Shown piece after piece: positions 22,168 to 34,603 of a DNA stretch of 64,000 nt. The DNA comes from Gigaspora margarita (Eukaryota; Glomeromycota; Glomeromycetes; Diversisporales; Gigasporaceae). The stretch spans positions 1 to 64,000 of the forward strand of contig WTPW01000370.1 in assembly GCA_009809945.1 (NCBI GenBank). The letters run 5' to 3'. Under the pieces are notes generated by a model, which searched no databases, had not been told where the DNA came from, and saw only the letters and a program-made list of their open reading frames with translations. Every line of letters starts with the position of its first letter. Positions within the stretch are counted from its first letter, which is position 1. Made by a program: the position numbers and the translations under genes.

Positions 22168-24955
22168 GTACTCTTTTAACTATATATATATAATATTGAT
22201 TTTGGTTTAAGAGCAATTTTAAAAATTTAAATTTGTTAAAAACTATTAATTAAACTTTATAAAAAATCTATTCAAATATGCACATATTTTATAGAAAAAC
22301 ATAGTAATCTGTGGAACAGCCAAAGAAATGGGTTTGCATATATAAGTTTTATATTGGTACAACTAAAATGGTCTAAACTGGACTATCAGCTTAACATTTT
22401 GGACTGTAAATAGACTGGATTTTGCTGCACTTTACTAAGCCAAAATTCACAGATTTGGCATAGGTTGAGGCACATATAAGTTTATGTGCATATATTTCTT
22501 ATGAGTTCTAAACATGAGTAAATTCAATTTAGTTAAAGTACAATATAATTGTAAAAAGGTGGTAACAAATATGCTATAATAAAATTTTGCAAGAAATTTT
22601 TTTGTTAAAAATTAAAGAGCATTTCCATAAATGAGATTTTGAGGTACAAATAAAGAAAAGTCATTTAGTTTAAATTTTTATATTATACCTGATCCTGTAA
22701 TTTTATTGGCTATCCAACTAATGAGCCTATACTTGTCATTCTAAATGCATTCCATTCTGTATAAAAATCTTACACATGCCATTCTAGACATATACAACAT
22801 ACTAATACATATTATTTTAAACATGTGCTATTCTGTGTGGTATACATATGTGCTTCAGTATATATGCTATTATGACAACTCTGCACTAAATTATAATACT
22901 ACCTAGATTGCTTTTTTTATAGGATTAGCTTAATATTTTATAAATAGATTGTAACTACTATATTTATAGAAATAATCTATAAGATTATAGATTTAAAAAT
23001 AATTAAAATATTTACCTTATTACAAAACTTTAATCAACCTATATATAATAAAATTGAACTAATTTAATATTCCTAACAGTATTAATATAATGTGTACAAT
23101 TGAAAATAAGGACATTACTAATACTTCTATATATTGCTTGTGCCAATTTTTTTTAATATATATCAAATAGTACCAGTTATATCATATATATATTCAAGTT
23201 GAGGTCCTTTTATAAAATTATAATTTTTCTATATTAAATATATTTTAATTGTGATCTTTTATTTTGACATGTAAATTTTTGTAATTAGAAGACATCTGAA
23301 GTAGAATAGAATCTTAAAATATTATTTTATTGAATTAACTTTAGAGTCACCTTAAATTAGGGTTAGATTAGGTTTTAAGAAGTTATATATATACAAAATT
23401 ACCTTTTTATATTTTTATTTTTCTTTTTTGTTTTGCTTAGGCAGCTAATTCAATTCCATTATTTGTGATGTTTTCAAATAAGATTTTTATATTATTATTT
23501 AAGAATTATAAAATTTTTTTTAAACCAATTATTTTAAAGAAAGTCCCTTGCAATTGCATTTTTGATTAATTTTAAATTAGTTTTATAAAATAGGCAAAGA
23601 GTAGATTAATATACTTAAATGTATAATTTTAATCTATCTTTATATAAGAAAAATTCTCTTGATCAAATACATTTTTGATATAAGACCTACAGATCTAAAT
23701 TTCTTGGAATAATTGTAAATTATTTAGCTAAAAAAATACTTCTTGATATGAGGCTTTTTTAATATGCTTGGTCAATACTACTTGTTGTGAGATCTAACAA
23801 TTTTCAGAGATTGCTCATTTAATTTATTCATAACTAGTTAATGTACTTACAAAATCATAACTAATGTATATATTTTTTAGAATTATTTCAAAATAATAAT
23901 AAACTTAATTAAAGAACCCAAATAAAAAATCATATATAAAATTCAGTAGATATATTGAAGATTGTGCCAAAAATCTAGGATAGCACAAACTTTTAAACAC
24001 TTTAGTAATGACTATTATACTTTATAGAAGCAAAAACTCAAATTTTAGATATAAAAATTTATGTATTTTGATATTTTTATAATATTAAAATTAATAATAA
24101 TTATTATAAGCTACAAACAAGAATATAAATAATATTGTAAAATTGTAACCAAAAAATAACAATAAGCTCTAATCATTTGATTTTCTCTAAAATATTGAAT
24201 ATTCTTACTCTAAAAGTGAAAATTTTCTAATAATAAAGGCTTTAAAAAAAGCATGATTGTAAAAATCAGTTAAGGAACCAATAGAGTTTTTAATACTTTT
24301 AGACAATATAGAACAATTTGTTAACAAGTGCATCAAAAAAATAAATATATTAAAATACTAAAAAAAAATGCATTTAATTAGAAATCTTGTTGTTTTAATA
24401 TAAGTTAACTCATATTTTTTTATGGTATAGTAGGACCCCAAAATATACATAAACAGGTTAACTTATTATAAAATTACTAAAAATAGAAAGATTTGTAGAA
24501 AAAACTGCAAAAATAAGCAAAAATTACTATAAATAAAAAAGATCTATATAAAAACTCCAAAAATAAGCAAACTAATACCTGATCTATCTATATATATTTT
24601 AGGGCTTGCTATAGTAGTAGTTGTTATAGTAATCAAAATTTAATTATAGGCTAGAGTTTTAAAGTTTGATTTAAGTTTGTTTGTATTTGATCAAACCTCA
24701 AACTCAAACCAAAAAACTTTAAAATTTTGTTAACTTCAAACTCAAATTCAAATTCAACCCTGTTTTTTCAAACTAATTTGAACTTAAATTTAATAATTAA
24801 GTTTGATTTGAATTTGATTTGAAGTTTGCAAACCACAGTAAATAAGTTTGAATAATATAAATATATTTTTATATTTTAACAAGTTTACTTAAAAATATAA
24901 AGTTAGAATTAATTAGTAAAATATAAATTATAATTTTTGGCTCTAAATAAACTTG
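22168..24955. other. Long gene-free AT-rich region
   Basis: No open frame with coding character, and no RNA gene. 24,660-24,840 is rich in AAACTTCAAATC / GATTTGAAGTTTG words and may be a degraded relative of the 3,397-3,682 MITE type, but no matching ends were found. The rest is simple AT-rich sequence. Confidence 0.5.
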
Positions 24956-25477
24956 TAATCCATTAGTCAACTAGAGAGTGATCATAGTGTAACATAATGC
25001 AGGTCATATATGAAAATCACTATAGATGAAATGTGGCATGCTTCCATCTAAAAATATTTTTTTTACTAAGTTAACAATATATGTCTGCTAATTGAAAGCT
25101 GTAGAGCTTGTCAAGACACATCTAACAGTGGTTAGATCATCCAAATCAGCTCAGTAGATGGCAAGATATCATCTAAAAACGATTGGCCGACTATATAAAA
25201 ATCTCTATGTAAACAATATTTGTTTATACAGAGATTTTATATAGTTGGCCAATCATTTTTTGACGATATCTTGCCATCCACTGGGCTGATTTAGATGATC
25301 TAACTACTGTTAGATTCGTCTTGATGAGCTCCACAACTTTCAATTAGTGGACATGTATTGTTAACTTAGTAAGAATTCTTTAAATGGAAGCACGCCACAT
25401 TTCATCTATAGTGATTTTCATATGTGATCTGTGTCATATTAAGCTATGATCACTCTCCAGTTGACTGGCAGATTATT
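24956..25477. repeat. 520-bp foldback palindrome
   Basis: Arms of about 245 bp pair almost throughout, meeting near 25,215. Ends read AATCCATTAGTCAACTAGAG and, inward from the right, AATCTGCCAGTCAACTGGAG. Shared words include GAGTGATCATAG, GAAATGTGGC, GTTAGATCATC and GGCCGACTATATAAAA-type sequence. A one-arm relative lies at 28,376-28,563. No transposase. Confidence 0.8.
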
Positions 25478-26257
25478 AATTAAAATATAAATATATTAGG
25501 TCTTTGTCAGCATGATGGAAAGTTGTTTTGATTGGCTGATGTGGTACAACTGTAATATCAATCATTACACAATTATTTATATTAGTTTAGAATACCACCC
25601 CCTATAAGAAAATGTAATCGCTCATATGACAAGTCACAGTGTATGTCACCTACGATCAAATAACTTTCAGAATACATTGGTCTTTGGCCTTACTAGCAGC
25701 TGTCAAATTTAATCAGATATAATCAGACTCTTAGAAGACTTTCACTAATGCCACATTTATAATAATAACATTATAGTATATAGTGTAAACAGGTTTGTGG
25801 CTTCTTTGTTTGAAGGTTTTTTTAAGCTTTTTTTCAAAGTGGTTACTATAATGACTATAATTTTGTCTTAAACCTGTTATTGAGCTAATATAGGTACTTA
25901 TAAGACCAAGAAGAAGGATTTGTATTTATTTAAACTTGAGGAAATATTATTTATGTTATAATAAGAAATTGCAAGTATAAAAAAGAGCATTTACTGGTAA
26001 TTGTTAAGGGTATTCTCAAGCAGCTTTGTCAATATGATTTGCAAGTAGTCAAGGTATATTAATTAATTATCACAGTTGCTATAAATTGTAGCAATAATTG
26101 AAAATTTTCTTGTTAATAATATGCTAAGTATAGAATTTGAATTTTAATTTAACCAATCAAAGTAATTCTGCAAAAAAAAAATATAACCATGCAAAAAAAA
26201 ATGGTATGTACTCTACATATGTACATAATTTGATTTTATTTATTAGCATTAGATAAT

Positions 26258-26425
26258 AAGGGCGCTGACATTTATTAGGTAATATTTTAGGGGGTGGGGG
26301 GGTCAAGAAAAATCTTACCTTAGTTAGTTATTTAAATTTGATTGGCTAAAATAAAATCTTACCTGGGGGTGGGAGGGTAAGCCCCTATAGTAAATGGATA
26401 TTAGGTAATAAATGTCAGCGCCCTA
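26258..26425. mobile_element. 168-bp MITE (AGGGCGCTGACATTTATTA ends)
   Basis: The inverted termini AGGGCGCTGACATTTATTA are perfect, followed inward by AGGTAATAT on both sides and G-rich/C-rich stretches (GGGGGTGGGGG and CTGGGGGTGGGAGGG), which gives unusual strand skew for this AT-rich region. Located between the arms of the composite element. Confidence 0.75.
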
Positions 26426-26461
26426 ACTTATCTATATATTTATTTTATGGGTTAATTAATT

Positions 26462-26811
26462 TGTAACTATGGTTACAGTAACTACATCTAATTAGGCCAA
26501 TCAAAATCAAAGATCAGGTGTAATATTACACATTTGTGAAGTATCAAAACAAATGTTTGTTTTGCCAAAAATTGCTTCTAACTAAAAATTTCACTTAGGA
26601 AACTACCTTTTGGGTTCTAACAAAAAAAATTCCTTGCTAAATTTTAATAATCTATAGCCTTCTCTAACCTCTAAGCCTCACTCTAACTCTAACTTTAATT
26701 TTACTTCACTATAATCATTAATTACATGATTTTTGCATGATGTTGATCATGTGTTATCTGGTAATATTATTTACGGTTATAAAATTTATTTGTAACCTAT
26801 GGTTACAAAAC
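26462..26811. mobile_element. TIR element T3, core related to T1/T2 in reverse orientation
   Basis: Target duplication AATTAATT at 26,454-26,461 and 26,812-26,819. Ends are TGTAACTATGGTTACA on the left and TGTAACCATAGGTTACA read inward from the right. On the minus strand it carries a TTAGAG-like array, then GCAAGGAATTTTTTTTGTTA and CCTAAGTGAAATTTTTAG, colinear with the cores of T1 and T2. A further module, TTACACATTTGTG / AAAGATCAGGTGTAATATTA, is shared in part with 35,480. Confidence 0.65.
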
Positions 26812-27271
26812 AATTAATTCTTATTTTATTTATTCAAACTATCAACTAATTAAAATTTTGCCCAAGTTCTATTAAGCAAGGTATTTGAGAATGCTTAATA
26901 AAATTTGTTGTAAGTGCAGTAGTTTATACAATATGTTTTTGTACTGGTACTTCTTTTTTAGTTATTTTATTTATATTTTTTTTAGCTGTTATATGAATTA
27001 GACATCTTAAATAAAATTTTGTATATACAGTAATAGGAATTTTGATAAATAAAAATAAAAGAATGCAATTGATCAATTTAATAATTTTAGAACTTTTTAA
27101 ATAATCACTATTTAAAAATTTTAGTTATTCTGTTTGATTTTTTGTTGTTAGACTAGAATAGCATTCTGAAATAAATTTGATTAAAATGTTTGATTTAATA
27201 AAAAAATTTAGAGATTAATAAAATTAATTAATTAGCTATAAAATAATATTCTTTTCAAGTTTATATATACT

Positions 27272-27485
27272 GTATCCTATCATGAATAAGCACCCCCTTT
27301 TTTGAAATTTTAAACTCAAATAACTTGAAAATTATCTAATAAAACTCAATAAAAATTTATTTATTTAATTTTATAAAATTATAAAGTTTAATTTAAAAAA
27401 ATTTTTATTGAGTTTGATTAGATAATTTTCATATAATTTGAGTTTAAAATTTCAAAAAAGAGGGTGCTTATTTATGATAGGATAC
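27272..27485. mobile_element. Near-perfect 214-bp palindromic MITE
   Basis: GTATCCTATCATGAATAAGC at the left is matched by its complement at the right, and pairing continues through AAATTTTAAACTCAAAT and GATAATTTTC for nearly the full length. It sits at the inner edge of the right arm of the composite element. The arms are almost identical, which suggests a recent insertion. Confidence 0.8.
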
Positions 27486-27909
27486 GGTAATATGAATCCT
27501 TCTTCTTGGTCTTGTAAGTGCCTATGTTAGTTCAATAACAAGTTGAGACAAATCATAACCACTTTGAAAAAAATGCTTAAAAAAAGAAAAATCTCTCAAA
27601 AAAAGAAGCCATGAACCTATTTAAGCTATATACTATAACATTATTATCATAAATACGGTATTAGTGAAAGTCTCCCAGGAATCTGATTATATCTGATTAA
27701 ATTTGACAGCTGCTAGTAAGGCCAAAGACCAATGTATTCTGAAAGTTATTTGATCATAGGTGATATACACTGCGACTTGTCATATGAGTGATTACATTTT
27801 CTTATAGAGGGTATTGTAAACTAATATAAATAATTGTGTAATGATCGATATTATAGTTGTACCACATCAGCCAATCAAAACGACTTTCCATCAGCTGTCT
27901 ATGTTTTGA

Positions 27910-28117
27910 AAATGACCTTATGGGACTATATAGATTTTAAGAATAAATATTTAAATTTCTGGCCAACTAGTAATTCAATTCAAATAAACTTTTTTTATTT
28001 TGTAAAACCTATTAAGCTCTACAAAATAAAAAAAAGTTTACTTGAATTAGATTACTAAATAGCTAGAAATTTTAATTTTATTCTTAAAATCTACATAGTT
28101 CTATAAAGTTATTTTCA
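27910..28117. repeat. Foldback element splitting the right end of the composite element
   Basis: GAAAATGACCTTATGGGACT at the left pairs with AGTTCTATAAAGTTATTTTC at the right. The stem continues through AGATTTTAAGAATAAA and CTAGTAATTCAATTCAAATA. Removing it brings the arm back next to its terminal CAAAGACC. The open frame across it is not a gene. Confidence 0.6.
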
Positions 28118-28375
28118 ATACAAAGACCCTATATATCAAAATAATGTATTTTTAAATGCTAAGCAATTTTATTTAATGCCCAAAGTTATAATTCATAAGT
28201 AAAATTTGGCATGATACAGAATTTTTTTATATTTTTATTAATAAAAATATAGAAAATTTGCATTATAAAAATTTAAATGAATTATAAATTTGAGTCTAAA
28301 TAAACTCGTTTAAATGATCCCTTGTACAGTACCAAAATTTTTAAAAAATCTGATCTACAAAAGCTGTATTGTTAA

Positions 28376-28563
28376 TTGATAATCTGCTAGTCACCTGGAT
28401 GATGATTATAGTATAACAATGCAGATCACATATGAAATTGCTATAGGCAAAATGTGATGTGCTTACATCTAAAACATTTTTTACTAAATTAACAATACTT
28501 GCAATTAATTAAATGTTGTAGAGCTTATTCAAATGCATCTAATGGTAGGTAGATTACCCAAAT
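28376..28563. repeat. Single-arm copy of the 24,956-25,477 foldback
   Basis: Follows the left arm of that foldback in order (TAATCTGCTAGTCACCTGGA, ATGCAGATCACATATGAAAT, GTAGAGCTTATTCAAATGCA). It stops where the segmental duplication begins. Confidence 0.6.
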
Positions 28564-28565
28564 CT

Positions 28566-31045
28566 GTATAATTAATAAGCATTAACAACAAATTAGAAAA
28601 GACATAATTAATCTGAATTTTTAAATGAAGTAATGAAGGATTCAAATACCAAACAAAAATGTTTCTAATTTTATACTATATAATAAATGAAACTAAATTT
28701 TACTAAGGCAATCATAGGCCACTCATTAAAGTAAAAACGCGCGACCAATAATTTGATAGTTTCAAAAACTTAATGTGGAAGTAGAAACTCATTGATAAAA
28801 GGATTTAGATTTGAAAAATTTTACTTGTATTTTGAACATTTATATATATTATACAGGTATGACAAAAATATAGTATTGGCATCTGAAATTTTTATAAATC
28901 TAATCTACGTGATAAAACTCGATAGTATTTTACTTAACAATCCAACCGTATATAACTAATTTTTTCAAAACTTCTTCATCAGTTACTTTTTTTTTTTTTT
29001 AGTTTTAATGTCATAAACAAAACAACGATGCAGACTCTTGACATACAGTTCTTGACAACGTTAAGGTAATTACCGATAAAATATTTTGAGTTATTTACGG
29101 TAAGTAGCTGTTCCTATATCTGAACCATTTTTTACTTGAGGAGTATTAAATATTTCTAAGGGACAAGTACCAAACATGCAACTATTTTTTATTATATGAT
29201 AGTCTTTCCCTTCATGAGCCTGGTACTTTCCACTTTTGAATACTAGTGGATATGATGGGTATTGAATACTAAAGTCGAATCCTGTTTTGCCCAATGATAA
29301 CCCATCCGAATTTAATTGCAACTTGATTGTCTTGATAATTGAACCATTTAGTCTTTTCACCTTGTATATGATGAATGACAATGACTGGACAATTTTCGTT
29401 TATACAATCCATATGCAACGAAAATATATTATTTTTCTCACTCATTGCACTCGCTAATATTTATTATTTTATCAGTTTTCAACGGGTGAATGTATGGCAT
29501 CTTATTATTATTTTCATTTCCTTTATGTTGAAATGAACTTCATCGACTTTTGCCGTAATTAGAAATCAATAATTAAAATTTTGATTAAAAATATTAAGAA
29601 TGCATCAATTTTATATTAATAATACCCTGCCTTACTATTTGTTGTTCATGCCTACCTTCATTATAATTTCCCACGAGATCATAATATGATCTCGTGGGAA
29701 ATTATAATGAAGGTAGGCATGAACAACGTAAGTCAGGGTATTACTCATGAATTTCCCGTGAGCTTAAAAATTACAGCAGAGATTCCCGATGATCATATGA
29801 TACAGATGACCCTTCGGACATCTGTATCCTATGATCATCGGGAATCCCTGCTGTAATTTTTAAACTCCCAGGAAATTAATAATACTAATACTAAATATTT
29901 TACCTTCTAAAATTTGATGACTCATGACGGTCAACATCTTTTTTCAATTTTTTTTCTAATAATTCAAATAATGAATAAACTTCTTCATACTTAATTATTT
30001 TCCATGTAGTCGAATCATTAAAAGATTGTCTTCAAAAATTTTTGTCGTCCTGAGAATAATCTCTGCCAATAATTGTTTCGAAATTATTCATATTGATAAC
30101 TATTACGAATATTCTCATTTTTATAAGCATTTTTTAATTTAGTCTTAAGACTGTTTGCAACAATTTCGGCATTAATTTGTGTATTAATACCCTTGTATTT
30201 AGAATATTCACCTGCAATATAATAAATGAAATATGGATTAAATTGAAGAAATCATTAATTTACGTATTAATAGGAATATTTAATTCACACCTAAATTTTC
30301 AATATATTCCTCATTTCTTACTATGATCCCTCCAACAATAAGACGTCGTGCATAAAAATGGTCATACTTTTCTGATATTTCGTGAAGTTTAACATGAGTT
30401 GTATCATTCAATGCTTTTTTAACATCTTCAATAAATTTTATTTTCGACATTAATACTTTTATCTAAATTGTTAGCACTCCTTTTACTACTCGTTCACATT
30501 TACGTTTAGTGTATGTTTTATGTTGTGTAAACGTTTTTGTCGGAATTTTCATGCGAAAATCCAATAGAGGCGGAACCAAGCGGCTGAAAGCTTATGAAAG
30601 GTCGTTTACACTCTGTGGTTGTTTCATTTTGCATGCATATTCTTTATCATAATGCTCTTTTTTTTCACTATTTTAATTTCATCTAAATTAATTTTGAATG
30701 CTTGGTCAAATGAACTTGTTATAGATGCATCTTTGTTAAATTTGAACCCTCTTTCAAATCATAATTGAGTCAAGTCAAATTCAGAATTTTGAACAATGAA
30801 TAAATAAATATTGTTTTCTTTTTTTTTTCAATGACTTTCGAATGATCAAATTTTGTTTCATCACTTGGTTTAATCTCTGCTTTGTCTCTTGAAAAATGCA
30901 AAAAACGGCAATTGGATCCCATATTAAGATCAAGATCACTGTCATATTCTTCTTTTAAAAGCATTGTGCGAATGCAATTAAGTTCAGCCCATTGTGGTAA
31001 CTTTCTCAACTGTGAAACCATTTTTTAAATCAGAATTATCAACTG
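28566..31045 (-). pseudogene. MACPF-like gene region, fossil copy 2 (segmental duplicate)
   Basis: Colinear with 19,311-21,500 over its whole length, starting at ATAATTAATAAGCATTAACA. Parts visible on the minus strand are an N-terminal block near 30,770-31,021, the signature-bearing block near 30,280-30,450, and a C-terminal-domain block at 29,091-29,381 that is clearer here than in copy 1. A 260-bp double hairpin has inserted at 29,626-29,885. The terminal block that copy 1 has at 18,998-19,190 is outside the duplicated segment. Broken in several places and treated as a fossil; by eye the two copies are roughly 90% alike. Confidence 0.5.
29626..29885. mobile_element. Double-hairpin insertion with empty site in the paralogous copy
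   Basis: Two adjacent palindromes. The first (about 29,621-29,744) centres on CACGAGATCATAATATGATC; the second (about 29,746-29,876) has a stem with CCCGATGATCATATGATACA and a short CCTTCGG loop. The 11-bp sequence ATTAATAATAC occurs just before (29,615-29,625) and at the end of the segment (29,875-29,885). Copy 1 of the region has a single ATTAATAATAC at about 20,326 with nothing inserted. So this is an insertion with target duplication, of no family that I recognise. Confidence 0.8.
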
Positions 31046-32412
31046 GATTCATTAAAGAAAATCCGAATTTAATCCGAATAACCCTTAAAAAACAGGATCG
31101 AAACATTACCTTTTACCAGAAACTTTTAATACATTCTAATTCAAAATTTTAAAGTTATGCCCTCATATCAAATTGCAAAGAATTTTGAGATCCCAAACAT
31201 AATTTAAGCGCGAATATTGCCAAAAATCAGTTAATTAAAGGTATCTTCTAGTTCTTTTATTTGCTTATTAATTTATTTTAACATGTTTGATTAATAAATT
31301 TATTTTTTTTACAAATTAAAATTAATAAATATAATTGAAAAACCATTTAATTCGCTTATTATTGTAGTGCAGAAATTTTCAATATTTTATATTCACATGT
31401 ACAAGTTAAACTTCAAACGTTGTAAATATTTAAATTTAATGAAATATATATAATGAATAAAAATTGCTAAAGCTACTTTAGTGCAAACTTAATTAAATGT
31501 GAATAAAATTTATACAGTACGGATATGTGCGTATTTAGTCGGTCAAGTCATTGACATCTGTGGTTTAACCTGTTTCAGATTTCAGATGTCTGTATAATTT
31601 TAGTTTACATAAGCTATATATTAATTTATTGATTACGGGCATATATCCATCATGGAGATATATAAATGTTGAATTTAGACGTTCTGAATTATACAACAGT
31701 GAATTTAAAAAATTTTCCGAACATTTTACACGGCATTCCGGTTATACAAACTCAGATAACCGTTATACGAAAGGTACGTGGATAAACGTGCCTTGAGCCA
31801 GAGGTTATCTTCCAAGTACGATGGCATTTCTTACTGTATAATTCGTATATAATAGACACAATTTAGTACTTTACATATATAATGCAAGTCATGCATAGAC
31901 ATCTGAAAACATCTAGTGTATTTTATAAATATAAGTGCTTCAAAATTTCTTGCCTTTACCAGTATTTAAATTGGATCGGATCTTAGAAATTTTGGAGCAA
32001 CATCAATGTTAGATTTTTACCATCTATCCAATCTGCATGTTTGAAATCAAAATCATAATAAGAATGAATAAAAATGTGCAAAATGATAATAGAATTATTA
32101 TCCTCGTCCAATTATGTATTAAAGTACAATTCTTGAAGGAGATAAACTTTTAATATATAAATAAATTATTATGAATTATTTGCTGCTTTTTTTTTTTTTA
32201 AACAAAAACTTTTTTAAAAAAAAACGAAAACATAAATGCGGAAATATTAATTTTTACAATGTTATTAAAAGAGTGTAAACACGAATGTGATTATTTATAT
32301 AATCGAAAAATAAAGGTATAAAAATATTAATAATTCCAAATGCCTTAAAAGAATTTTAAAGAATTTTAAAGAATATAAAAATGAAGATAATTTTTTTACA
32401 AAATATTTTTTG
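31046..32412. other. AT-rich intergenic region
   Basis: No coding pattern or clear repeat. Nothing I can name between the end of the segmental duplication and the 3' end of the S41-like gene. Confidence 0.5.
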
Positions 32413-34603
32413 CTACGTTTTTCCAATATAAGAAGCTGCTTTAGACCATAATATAGATTGATCTTGAATACTTTGTTCATCATAAAATATTGTGAAATTA
32501 GCTGGACTATATAAAAATTCTAATAGTTTATCAGGTTGTTTCCTACTGTAAACTTCTGTAAAAGGAAGTGTAATGTATGCGTTCAAAGGAAAAGGTTTAG
32601 GTATCAAAGTATTGTTCGGTGAATTTAATTTAAATATGGTCGACGAATCAATGTAAACCCCTCCAGGAAAAGAAGAATACGATAAGTTTGTTGAGTTTAC
32701 AAGCCCACCAACTGCTACAGTAGATACATTATTATTTTCTACAGCATGTCTCGCGATAAGTGCACATGCAGACCCACATACACCATTTGTTAAAATAATA
32801 ATGTCTTTAGATTTCCAGGGAAGTGGAATTCTTAAATATTGCGCTATAAAATTAGTAAGTAAACTTAAAATATCTGGAACAAATTTGTTCGAATAACGTC
32901 CCATAACATTCCCACGTGAATAAGAATTATTTCCAATGAAATCATTTATATTTTGAAATTTTGTTTTAATACTTGAGAAGGCAGTTTCATTAATATTAAA
33001 TAAAATTCCATTTTCTAGTGCAAATCTAATTGAATCAGTAACTCTTAAATCATAATCAAAGAAGGGATTTGGATTATTCGGGAATAAGATCAAATTGATA
33101 AATGCACTGACTGCGATTGAACCACCAAAGTTGTTGGATAAATCGATAACGATCTTTAAAAGAATATTTAATAAATAAAAATGTCAATATCAAAAAATAA
33201 ACGATATCATTCAAAGAATATGATTTACCTTTTTAACACCTGAATTTGCTAGATTTTCAAATCCTTTAATTGTATTTATGGCCACAGAATCGTTAAAAGT
33301 GATTTGTTCAGAAAATATTTTAATAACTCCAAAATTATCTTTTATAAAAAAGCTAATAAAATCCTGGACAACGCCAATTACAGTTACGTTAGTAGGTTGC
33401 CAATTATCATGATCACCCTTATATTCTTGAGTAACATCTAGAATGCTATTATCTCGTTTTACGTGTAGTAAATTTTTTGTCTCATGAAATTCTCTTTGAT
33501 ATAATGATATCATTGTTTGATTTGTGGTGGTGATATTACAACGATTTTTATAAAAAGATTTCGAATCATTAAATTGATTTAAAATTTCAGGAAGACTCAT
33601 GGCTATCCAAACTCTATTAACATCCTTTATATTATTACTACAATTTAATCTATATGTAATGTTTAATGTTGGTGGTAAATTCATTCGATATGAAAATGAG
33701 TTTTCAGCATCAACAAGATCAAGTGCTAAATTAAATCGTACACCAATATCTTTTGAAATGAATACAGAATCTCGAGCAAATTCATAAATCACTTTAAATG
33801 CCTGAATACCATCTATCAGAATTACTTCGCAATTATTATTAGAAGGATCTATCGTATCATTACGGACTTTAATTATCTAAGATTAAAAAAAATACTTATA
33901 ATTAAAAAAAAAACATCGTATATGAATACTGTAATTTAAACGTAAATATATGAATCATAAATTACCTGAGTACCATTTGTTCCAACAACGGAATATAAAG
34001 TAAAATTCGAAAAGAAGGCGAATGTTGTGAAACAACTGGTTACAAATTTAGCGTGTGCATCTTTCAATTGCGAAGTGACATTTCTAACATCAGTCTATAC
34101 ATTATAATGATTATATTAATTAAAAGAAAATAAAAGAAATCTTAAAAAATTTGGAAATTTAAAAACATATGAACTACCATAAATTGAAATAAAGATCCAT
34201 AAGTATTATTATTTAATAACCGATTTAATTCTGATGTTATATTAATCGAACTAAAATTAAATCCGTTTGGTGGTGGTTCTCTTGCTATATCCAGAAAAGA
34301 ATAGAATCCGTTAAAAAGTTCGTTTATCGTTTGGATTGTCTACAATTTTTAGGAAACGTTTTAAGTATAACTTTTATTTTTTGTATATACTTTATGTAAA
34401 TTCTGTAATACCTGATTCGCAACACTTCTATCAAATGGAATACTTTTATAGCAGTTACTAACGTCTGTATAATTGAAAAGTCTTATGCCTTTTATATAAT
34501 CATTATGAATATTTGCGCATCCGTCATTAGAATTAGCTATTTGAGACCGAGAAGTCTCAAATGATATGAAAATAAGTATAAATAATACTTTATATAATTT
34601 CAT
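32413..34603 (-). CDS. Secreted S41/CPAF-like peptidase, five exons, 623 aa
   Basis: Minus-strand gene with exons 34,603-34,412, 34,339-34,178, 34,094-33,966, 33,876-33,229 and 33,153-32,413. All introns are phase 0, with GT donors and AG acceptors (72-84 bp for the first two and the fourth; 89 bp for the third). Residues 1-20 are a signal peptide, so the product should enter the secretory pathway; many N-x-S/T sites follow. The C-terminal half has the tail-specific protease (S41) fold signature: VIDLSNNFGGS at about 379-389, then TNGVCGSACA with Ser505 as the presumed nucleophile. The overall layout resembles CPAF-type and fungal UstP-type S41 proteins rather than bacterial Ctp proteases; no PDZ domain is obvious. 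The start is the first ATG and directly precedes the signal peptide. Substrate unknown. It stands alone between repeat-rich stretches. Confidence 0.85.

Larger units (their letters stand above)
25499..28131. mobile_element. Composite element with about 420-bp inverted arms
   Basis: The left arm, 25,499-25,925, is an inverted copy of 27,490-27,900. Shared words include GGAAAGTTGTTTTGATTGGC, AATGTAATCGCTCATATGAC and CCAAGAAGAAGGATT. The extreme right end (CAAAGACCCTATATAT near 28,118) matches the left AGGTCTTTGT and is cut off from its arm by a later foldback insertion. Long arms recall Mutator-like or foldback elements, but no transposase is present and no clean target duplication was found. 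Three further small elements sit inside. Confidence 0.65.
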
